Below, piece by piece: positions 57,382-64,000 of a DNA stretch of 64,000 bases. Source of the stretch: ZC4RG30 sp963726085 (GTDB lineage: Bacteria > Pseudomonadota > Gammaproteobacteria > Steroidobacterales > Steroidobacteraceae). Every line of letters begins with the position of its first letter. Positions within the stretch are counted from its first letter, which is position 1. The stretch lies in the NCBI GenBank assembly GCA_963726085.1, contig CAVSAR010000004.1, positions 334,898 to 398,897 on the forward strand, read 5' to 3'. The notes below the pieces were generated by a model that saw only the letters and a list, made by a program, of their open reading frames with translations, did not search any database and was not told the DNA's origin. Made by a program: the position numbers and the translations under genes.

Positions 57382-59694
57382 ATGATTTCCAAGAAGATTC
57401 GGGTCTGCGACAGGGAATTCTCGCCTTGCTTGCTGCGACAGGCATTTCAGTGTCCCTACCTGCCGCAGCCGACGGCACCACGCAGACCCTTGATCGCGTC
57501 TTCGCATACACCCCGGGTGCTGCGATCAACCTGGCGGTTGGTAACGCCAGTCGTCCACCCGATTTCACGCCCTTGCTGCTGAGCGGCACCGCCATATCAA
57601 CCTGCACGTTGACCGTGGCCAGTGGCATCTACTGTCTCGACGGCCAGACCGTGCGCCAGTGGCCCAATCCGATGACGGCCGACAACACCAGCCTGTTCTC
57701 CTGTGGAGCCGCGCTGGGTCTCGACCCCAAAAAGGACTCGTGCACGACCATGACGGTCGATGACAAAGGAGCCATCTGGCTTGGCGTCAGAAGCGTGCCC
57801 AGCAACTGGCCAGCACGCCCGTCCTGGATACCCGACGATATCTGGGTCGCGCGCAGACCAGGCACAATTCCAATAGCGTCTTCAAGGTGGTTCGCAGACA
57901 GCGGCCTGCCCCGATGCAAGCGGGCATCACCGACGGGGTGCGACCGCAACACAGTTCTATTTCAGTCGCCCGCCATAGTGGATCTGGCCTCGATCAGCGG
58001 TCCGGCTGCCGACGATTTTCGCCCGCTGCCCAACAGCCAGCCCCAGGCCGGTGTGCTGGGTGTCGAGGAGCGCAAGGCCGCGGTGTTCTATCCGGATCCC
58101 CAGGCCACTGCGCCGATTACGGTGGTCAGCGCCAAGGACTGGGGACTCAAAGGCAATGAACTGCTGCAGGACATTACGCTGCTGCAGATGCCGCTGGACA
58201 GCGGCGGCAAGCTCAACTTCATTCTCGCGACCACCTCGAACGGCCGGGTAATGGCCAAGAACACTGAAATGGCGGGGTTGGCCTTCGAGGTCTATAACAT
58301 CCCTGCGGCCCGCGGCGTTGCCACGCCCAATGCTGCCAAGCGTTCTTCCGCAACGCAGACGTATGGCCTGCGCGTGAGCCAGACCTCCGGCGAGATCTAC
58401 GCTTCGGACTTTTCCTACTGCCAGGTTGTGTCACTGAAGGCACAACTCACATCCAATGGCCAGGGGCTGGTCAATCCGCTGCAACGCGACCAGCTGCTTA
58501 ACGGTCGACACCAATCCCAGTCACACCGCGTATCCGGCGCTGGGTCTGACGCTGGCACCGGGCATCAGCATCGATCTGCGGGCGACGTGCACGGTGAGCT
58601 GCGCGGTCATCAAGTCCAGCACCGGGGACCCGGCCGTGCAGCTGTCCTCGGTGCAGCTGGGCGCCGGGACTTCAGGCGTTACGGTGTTCCAGGTCAAGAA
58701 CATTCCTGACTGCCGTTATGCCTCGCAGCTGGACGCGTCCAAGCTGCAGCTGTGCATTTCAAGGCCAATGCGACTGACCAGGTGCTGATCGATCCGTCCG
58801 GAAACCCGGTCTCGATCGGTACCGGTGGCGCATTGGGCACCACGCTGCCGCCGGCCGCGCTGTACCTCAACGTCAGGCCGCTGATGCCCAGGACGCGACA
58901 CGCTCGTTCAACCTCAATAGCGAGGATCCGGCCCAGAACGGGCTGCCCAAGCTGCTGATCTCGCCGCAGTACCGCGCACAGCCGCGGAACGGCTACGTGT
59001 TCCAGGCGATGTTCGTCGTCACGCACCCGGCCTGCACTTCAAGGGCGTATTCGAGGCGAATACTACGTCCGGCCTGGAAGGGCTGACCTCAAGCCTCGGT
59101 GCTCGCCGCCCCCACCGGGGCTGGATCCGACGCTGCCCAACCCGGCGCCAAACCTGCTGGCCTGGGACGTCGGGACGTTCGTGTCCGAGACGTACCTCAG
59201 CGTGGGCACCAAGTACGTCGACACGCTGGTCAACTACGGGCCGTGCGGTTCGGCACGGGCCTGTCGCGCATGTCGCTGCTGCCGTACAACATGGAAATCG
59301 CTCCGGACACCTATGGTCCGACGGTGTTGTCCGCCACGCCACTGCCCACGGCCGGCAATGACGCGGTATTCGGCCGCCTGATGCGGTTTGGTGACCTCAG
59401 CGACCGTGCGGCTATGTGTTTCAGGGCTGGCCTGCAAGCCGGGGACAATCCCGGTGATGCGGCGCCATTGTCGCCGGACATCTGCGTCAGGACTGGGAAC
59501 AATGCCGGATGCCAACGCCAGCGACCAGCTGTACTGGATCGGTGAGACGTTCCGGCGCCATGGTAGGCGCATTCCAGAACGGCGACCACGACCGGGAGCA
59601 GCCCGTTGACCAGCAGGATCGCGGCTATTGCGATGCGATACGCGAGCGGTTCACGCAATTCCAGCAGGCTTTGCCGGCATTGATCGACCGATGA
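57382..59694 (+). pseudogene. Large secreted Cys-containing protein of unknown family, frame broken repeatedly
   Basis: After MISKKIRV and a shift near 57410, GILALLAATGISVSLPAAA is a signal peptide. The mature part has beta-propeller-like strands (TMTVDDKGAIWLGV, YGLRVSQTSGEIYASD) and paired Cys (STCTLTVASGIYCLDG, ATCTVSCAVIKSS). A domain continuing LAPGISIDLRATCTVSCAVI changes frame near 58500, 58755, 58900, 59030, 59100, 59250 and later. Late segments in several frames (LSRMSLLPYNMEIAPDTYGP, RFTQFQQALPALIDR) suggest coding to at least 59694, and perhaps to the TAG at 59851. I do not recognise the family. Predicted location is periplasm or outside the cell. The many breaks match the local error density, so real decay is unproven. 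Confidence 0.5.
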
Positions 59695-59889
59695 CATCGC
59701 CAACCGCCTAGGGGAGCTCAAGTCCGCGTCAACGTCATGCTGCCACTGTATGACGACCGCTTCTGCCGTCGGTCCCGGAGACGGGCTTCTGTAGCGAGCG
59801 TGTCACGGTGTCTGCCCGGCACCGCAGCTCCGTGCAGACACGCGCACGACTAGCGCGGCGCCCAGGTCCGGGCGGCCCCGGAGGCTGAT

Positions 59890-60405
59890 ATGTCGAAGTG
59901 TGTCCTTAACATCGGCGAAGTCCAGTTCGAAGACTGGCCGCCGATGTTCCAGCCCAAGGGCGAGGCGGCCACGCGCTTTGCCTCGCGCATGGCGCAGGTG
60001 GGCGCCAAGATCGGCGCGCAGCTGCTGGGCTACAACATCACGGCCGTACCGCCGGGCAAGCGTGCGTTTCCGCTGCACAACCACCATGCCAACGAGGAGA
60101 TGTTCTTCATCCTCAGTGGCAGTGGCGAGCTGCGCATCGCGGATGAACGCATCACCCTGCGCGCCGGGGACTTCATCGCCAGTCCGCCGGGCGGCCCGGA
60201 GACCGCGCACCAGATCATCAACACTGGCAGCGAGGAGTTGCGCTATCTGGCGGTGAGCACGCTGCTCACGCCGGAGATCGTGGAGTATCCGGACTCCGGC
60301 AAGTTCGGCACCATCCTGCGCCGGAAGCTGCCCGACGGATCGGTGCGCGTGCTGCGCCACGTCGATCGCGAGGGCACGGGCTTGGACTACTGGGAAGGCG
60401 AGTAG
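59890..60405 (+). CDS. Cupin-domain protein
   Basis: A 171-residue intact protein. Cupin motif 1 is HNHHANEEMFFILSGSGEL with metal-binding His residues and Glu; motif 2 is GDFIASPPGGPETAHQIINT with the last His. The conserved double-stranded beta-helix fits a small-molecule-binding or isomerase/dioxygenase role; the substrate is unknown. Between 59695 and 59889 the sequence may hold the tail of the preceding broken gene. Confidence 0.88.
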   Translation: MSKCVLNIGEVQFEDWPPMFQPKGEAATRFASRMAQVGAKIGAQLLGYNITAVPPGKRAFPLHNHHANEEMFFILSGSGELRIADERITLRAGDFIASPPGGPETAHQIINTGSEELRYLAVSTLLTPEIVEYPDSGKFGTILRRKLPDGSVRVLRHVDREGTGLDYWEGE

Positions 60406-60408
60406 CCT

Positions 60409-62733
60409 TCAGCGTCGCGCCACCGCCGGATGCTGGATGACGTGCTGTCCGGCCTGGGCCGCCACCAGCGCCATCATGTTGAGCACGCGCCGCACCGTGG
60501 ACGAGGGCGTCAGCACATGCGCTGGCGCCGCAGCACCCATGAGTATCGGGCCGATCGTCGAGCCCTCGCACTGACCACCTTGAGCACGTTGAACAGGATG
60601 TTGGCCGCATCGAGGTTGGGGCAGATCAGGATGTTGGCCTCGCCCTTCAGCGGGCTGTCCATGAGATTGTCCTTGCGGATGCACCTCCAGCAGTGCCGCA
60701 TCGGCGTGCATCTCGCCATCGCATTCGATGTTCGGCGCCAGCGCCGGAATGTCTCGTAGGCCTCGCGCGCGCGTGGCCGACTCGCGCCGCGATGAGCCGT
60801 AGTTGGAGTGCGACAGGAAGGCCACCTTGGGGATCAGGCCGAACAGCTGCACCTCGATGGCAGACTGCAGCGCGATCTGCGCCAGCAGTTCGGAGGAAGG
60901 GCATTCGTTGACATAGGTGTCGGCGATGAACAGCGTGCGCTTGTCCAGTGGTCAGTGCGTTGAGCGTCGCCAGCGCCGACTCATCGGCGCGCAGGCCGAT
61001 CACATCCGCGATCTTGTCCAGGTGCGCGTCGAAGCGGCCGTGCAGGCCGCACAGCATGGCGTCCGCGTCCCCCAGCTTCACCATCAGCGCCGCAATGGTG
61101 GTGGTGGAGCGACGCACGGCGGTCTTGGCCGCCTCCGGACTGATGCCGCGGCGTCCCATGATGCGGTGATAGGTCTGCCAGTACTGCTTGAATCGCGGAT
61201 CATCGTCCGGATTGACTCAGGTCGATGTTCTTGCCCGGGCGCAGGCGCAGGCCGGCCTTGGCGATGCGCTGCTCGACCACCGCCGGTCGGCCGATCAGAA
61301 TGGGCGTGGCCAGGCCATCATCCAGCGCGAATCTGCGCCGCGCGCAGCACGCGCGGATCCTCGCCTTCGGCCAAGACCACGCGCTTGCGCGTGGACGCGT
61401 TGGCGGCGGTGAACACCGGGCGGATCAGCATGCCGGCGGCGGCGAACATGTGCGTCAGCTGCGCGCGGTAGGCGTCCATGTCGGCGATCGGACGGGTCGC
61501 GACACCCGAGGCGGCGGCGGCGGCGGCCACGGCCGGTGCAATGCGCAGGATCAGCCGCGAATCAAAGGGCTTCGGGATGATGTACTCGTCGCCGAAGCGC
61601 AGTTCCTGACCGGCATAGGCGCTGGCCACTTCTTCGCTGATCTCGTCCTTGGCCAGTTCGGACAGTTCCTTTACGCAGGCCAGCTTCATTTCGGCCGTGA
61701 TCTGGGTCGCCCCGCAGTCCAGCGCGCCACGAAAGATGTAGGGGAAGCACAGGACGTTGTTGACCTGGTTGGGATAGTCCGAACGACCGGTGGCGATGAT
61801 GCAGTCGGGCCGTGCCGCCAGCGCCAACTCCGGACGGATCTCCGGCTCCGGGTTGGCCAGGGCCAGGATGATGGGATGCGGCGCCATCTGCTTGCACCAT
61901 GTCCGGCGTCAGCACGCCACCGGTGGAGCAGCCCAGGAACACGTCCGCGCCGGCATGACATCGGCCAGCGTGCGCGCGCGGTGCGCTGCGCGTAGCGCGC
62001 TTTCTCGGGATTGAAGGAATCCTCGCGGCCGCTGTAAGAGCACGCCCTTGGAGTCGCAGGCGAGGATATTGTCGCGCGTGAGACCCAGGCCCACCATCAG
62101 GTCGAGGCAGGCGATGGCGGCGGCGCCCGCGCCCGACACCACCACCTTGACCTCGCCGATGTTCTTGCCCACCAGCTCCAGGCCATTGATGATGGCGGCG
62201 GCCGCGATGATCGCCGTACCGTGCTGGTCGTCATGGAACACCGGAATGTTGACGCGCTCGGTGAGCATGCGCTCGATGTCGAAGCATTCCGGCGCCTTGA
62301 TGTCCTCCAGGTTGATGCCGCCCAGCGTCGGCTCCATGGCCGCAATGATGTCGACCAGCTTGTCGGGGTCGCGCTCGGCCAGTTCGATGTCGAACACATC
62401 GATGCCGGCGAACTTCCTGAACAGGCAGCCCTTGCCCTCCATGACCGGCTTGGCCGCCAGTGGACCGATGTCTCCCAGGCCCAGCACCGCGGTGCCGTTG
62501 GTGACGACGCCGACGAGGTTGCCGCGCGAGGTGTACAGCGCCGCGGTCCGCGGATCGGCCTCGATTTCCAGGCAGGGATAGGCCACGCCCGGGGAGTAGG
62601 CCAGCGACAGGTCGCGCTGGTTGGTCAGCGGCTTGGTCGGCGAGACCGAGATCTTTCCCGGAGCCGGCAGGCGGTGGTAGTCGAGGGCGGAATCGCGCAG
62701 GGCGCTCTCCGCTGGAGTCAGCGTGTCGGTCAT
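60409..62733 (-). CDS. maeB: NADP-dependent malic enzyme (malic plus phosphotransacetylase domains), about ten frameshifts
   Basis: About 770 residues, the size of MaeB-type hybrids. The N-terminal malic domain is in one frame to about 62040: KPLTNQRDLSLAYSPGVAYP, VVTNGTAVLGLGDIGPLAAK, HDDQHGTAIIAAAAIINGLE and the NADP fold VKVVVSGAGAAAIACLDLMV. Then pieces alternate frame: FLGCSTGGVLTPDMV, HPIILALANPEPEI, GRSDYPNQVNNVLCFPYIFR, and a phosphotransacetylase-like C-terminal half (RKRVVLAEGEDPRVLRAAQI, LHGRFDAHLDKI). It decarboxylates malate to pyruvate making NADPH; the C-terminal domain is regulatory in the family. The minus-strand stop is TGA at 60409-60411. Confidence 0.9.
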
Positions 62734-62772
62734 ACTCGTCGCCTGTGACTGGCCCTGCGTTGGGATGGGCGG

Positions 62773-62790
62773 ATTATCGCGAGTGATAAC
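62773..62790 (-). promoter_or_regulatory. Dyad overlapping a -10-like hexamer upstream of maeB
   Basis: On the minus strand GTTATCACTCGCGATAAT contains the inverted repeat TTATC/GATAA separated by 6 bp and ends in GATAAT, a plausible -10 about 40 bp before the maeB ATG. No good -35 is seen. A repressor operator at maeB is possible. Confidence 0.3.
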
Positions 62791-62814
62791 CCATAGCGCC
62801 AGCCGGGAAAAGGA

Positions 62815-63789
62815 CTATTCGGGCAGGTCCAACGGGCTGCGCACCGCCCGACCACCCCGATTCAGCACGTGTGTGTAGATCATGGTGGTCGCCACGTCCG
62901 AGTGCCCCAGCAGTTCCTGAACCGAGCGGATGTCGTAGCCCGCCTGCAACAGGTGCGTGGCGAAGCAGTGGCGGAAGGTATGGCAGCCCGCCGTTTTGTT
63001 GATGCCCGCCCGCTTCATCGCCAGGGCCACGGTCCGCTGCACCGTTCGCGGGTGCACATGGTAGCGGACGGTCGAACCGTCGTAGGGGTCCCGACAGCAG
63101 GTGCGTGACGGGAATACCCACTGCCACGCCAATGAATTCGCCGCGCCGGCGTTCTTTCGCTTGAGCGCATTGGGCATGGACACCCCGGGCGCGCCCGCGT
63201 GGCGCTCGCGCAAAAACCACGCCTCAAGCGCGGCAAGGTGCGTTCGCAGCGGCTCGACCAGGTTTTCGGGAATCACCGTTATCCGGTCCTTCCCACCCTT
63301 GCCGCTGCGCACCGTCAGTTCGTGTCGCTCAAGATTAAGATCCTTGACCCGCAACTCGAGCGCTTCAAAGAGCCGCAGGCCACTGCCGTAGAGCAGGCCG
63401 ACGACAAGTCTGGATCGCCCACGCAGTTCTGCAAAGACCCTGCGTACTTCCGCATGCGTAAGGACAACCGGTAGCCGCTTGGATTTGTCCGCCCGCACTA
63501 CCTTGTCGAGGAAGGGCAGCTCGAGATGCAGTACCTCTCGATAGAGAAATATGAGCGCTGCGAGTGCCTGATTCTGAGTGGATGCGGAGACCTTGAGATC
63601 TACCGCCAAGTGCGTCAGGAACGAAGTGATTTCCTGGGCGCCGAGATCCCGCGGGTGGCGTCGGCCGCAGAACCGAACATACCTTATTATCCAGGCCACA
63701 TACGCTGTTTCCGTGCGTAGGCTATAGTGGCGCAGACGAATGTTTTCCCGAACGACACCGATAAGAGTGGGAGGCTTGGGGGATTCCAT
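62815..63789 (-). CDS. intI: Integron integrase IntI
   Basis: A 324-residue tyrosine recombinase, intact. N-terminal SAM-like domain: RENIRLRHYSLRTETAYVAW and RHPRDLGAQEITSFLTHLAV. Catalytic residues: Arg in YGSGLRLFEALELRVKDLN, the HTFRHCFATHLLQAGYDIRS box with His and Arg, GHSDVATT and the Tyr nucleophile in MIYTHVLNRGG. The IntI-specific insertion lies between NALKRKNAGAANSLAWQWVF and VFPSRTCC, and the C-terminal GGRAVRSPLD is typical of IntI, not phage or XerCD recombinases. ATG 63789 opens at the usual MESPKPP; ATG 63804 is an alternative. It catalyses attI x attC cassette insertion. The gene is transcribed away from the array that should lie beyond the right edge. I see no CTGT-N8-ACAG LexA box upstream. 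Confidence 0.92.
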   Translation of the reverse strand: MESPKPPTLIGVVRENIRLRHYSLRTETAYVAWIIRYVRFCGRRHPRDLGAQEITSFLTHLAVDLKVSASTQNQALAALIFLYREVLHLELPFLDKVVRADKSKRLPVVLTHAEVRRVFAELRGRSRLVVGLLYGSGLRLFEALELRVKDLNLERHELTVRSGKGGKDRITVIPENLVEPLRTHLAALEAWFLRERHAGAPGVSMPNALKRKNAGAANSLAWQWVFPSRTCCRDPYDGSTVRYHVHPRTVQRTVALAMKRAGINKTAGCHTFRHCFATHLLQAGYDIRSVQELLGHSDVATTMIYTHVLNRGGRAVRSPLDLPE

Positions 63790-63926
63790 GTCCGATAAAT
63801 CCATTATTGCGACACGCCGTATATCGCGAGTCGCCCGTAGGATTAACAGCAGCTTGGTCCCTCCGCCACCTCCATATCTGACGTGTTTGTCCAAATATTC
63901 CAATATCACGACAAACATAATTACTT

Positions 63927-63933
63927 GTTAGGT
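63927..63933 (+). other. Probable attI core site
   Basis: GTTAGGT matches the GTTRRRY core at which IntI cuts between G and TT. It lies 138 bp upstream of the intI start on the side where the attI site and cassettes of integrons are located. An AAC at 63914-63916 could form the inverted L half. No second GTTRRRY with an attC-like imperfect palindrome fits before the window ends. Confidence 0.6.
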
Positions 63934-64000
63934 GGCACTTTGAGGTCCCTCGACACTCTCTCTGCTTTTCCTTGCGCCCTCGATAGCCTCAAGCGCCATG
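63934..64000 (+). other. Start of first presumed gene cassette, cut by window edge
   Basis: Sixty-seven bases follow the attI core. Base composition is less GC-rich than the neighbouring genes. The last three bases are ATG, which could open a cassette ORF. Nothing more can be said from this window. Confidence 0.3.

Overview
The window is visibly GC-rich bacterial chromosome. Gene content points to a gammaproteobacterium of the Xanthomonadales/Nevskiales/Steroidobacteraceae type: tetrameric glyQS, glnA followed by a DUF4124 gene and ntrBC, tatABC, secB-gpsA, and the classical rsmG-parA-parB-atpIBEFHAGDC block. The lineage is an inference from gene order and family content. No rRNA, tRNA, CRISPR array or insertion sequence was seen.

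Layout. 1-6.8 kb: a cupredoxin-like protein cut by the left edge, a membrane GGDEF/EAL protein, a Tat-exported carotenoid oxygenase, a broken MetE-like gene, a DUF1761 protein and a glutathione S-transferase. 6.8-9.9 kb: glyS/glyQ. 10-14.8 kb: a nitrogen-control module (glnA with a sigma-54 promoter and an NtrC site, then a DUF4124 gene, ntrB, ntrC). 14.8-23 kb: a tight co-directional envelope run (DUF3300 lipoprotein, DUF2950, exported VOC protein, Gly/Tyr-rich lipoprotein, DUF748 giant, MscS channel). 23-33.7 kb: aminotransferase, class-1B dihydroorotate dehydrogenase, trmL, gpsA-secB-grxC-rhodanese, an EnvC-like murein hydrolase activator, a GAF-GGDEF-EAL protein, DedA, MAPEG, SRPBCC and a holin-IV-like membrane protein. 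33.7-38.2 kb: dtd-tatABC-POT transporter-EamA transporter on the minus strand. 38.3-42.4 kb: cytochrome c4, S9 peptidase, AcuI-type reductase and an unrecognised broken gene. 42.4-52 kb: rsmG, parAB and the whole ATP synthase operon. 52-57.2 kb: an FAD oxidoreductase followed immediately by two genes with conflict-system domains, a SLOG plus SLATT-like multi-TM protein and a TIR-TM-TPR protein. 57.3-62.8 kb: a broken Cys-containing secreted protein behind a CRP-like palindrome, a cupin and maeB. 62.8-64 kb: an integron integrase with a probable attI core, so a chromosomal integron begins at the right edge.

The most interesting content is the SLOG/SLATT-TIR/TPR pair, which has the logic of a Thoeris-type system (a TIR signal-maker plus a SLOG-bearing membrane effector) without matching the standard architecture, and the integron platform about 6 kb away.

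Quality warning. Reading frames from about 9 to 41 kb are almost entirely intact, but from about 41 to 62 kb (and around 5-6.8 kb) nearly every gene carries one or more single-base frameshifts. These include indispensable or near-indispensable genes (atpABCDEFHI, parA, parB, rsmG). Homology continues uninterrupted in another frame each time, so most of these are probably uncorrected sequencing indels rather than decay. I give each such gene its full extent and describe the break.
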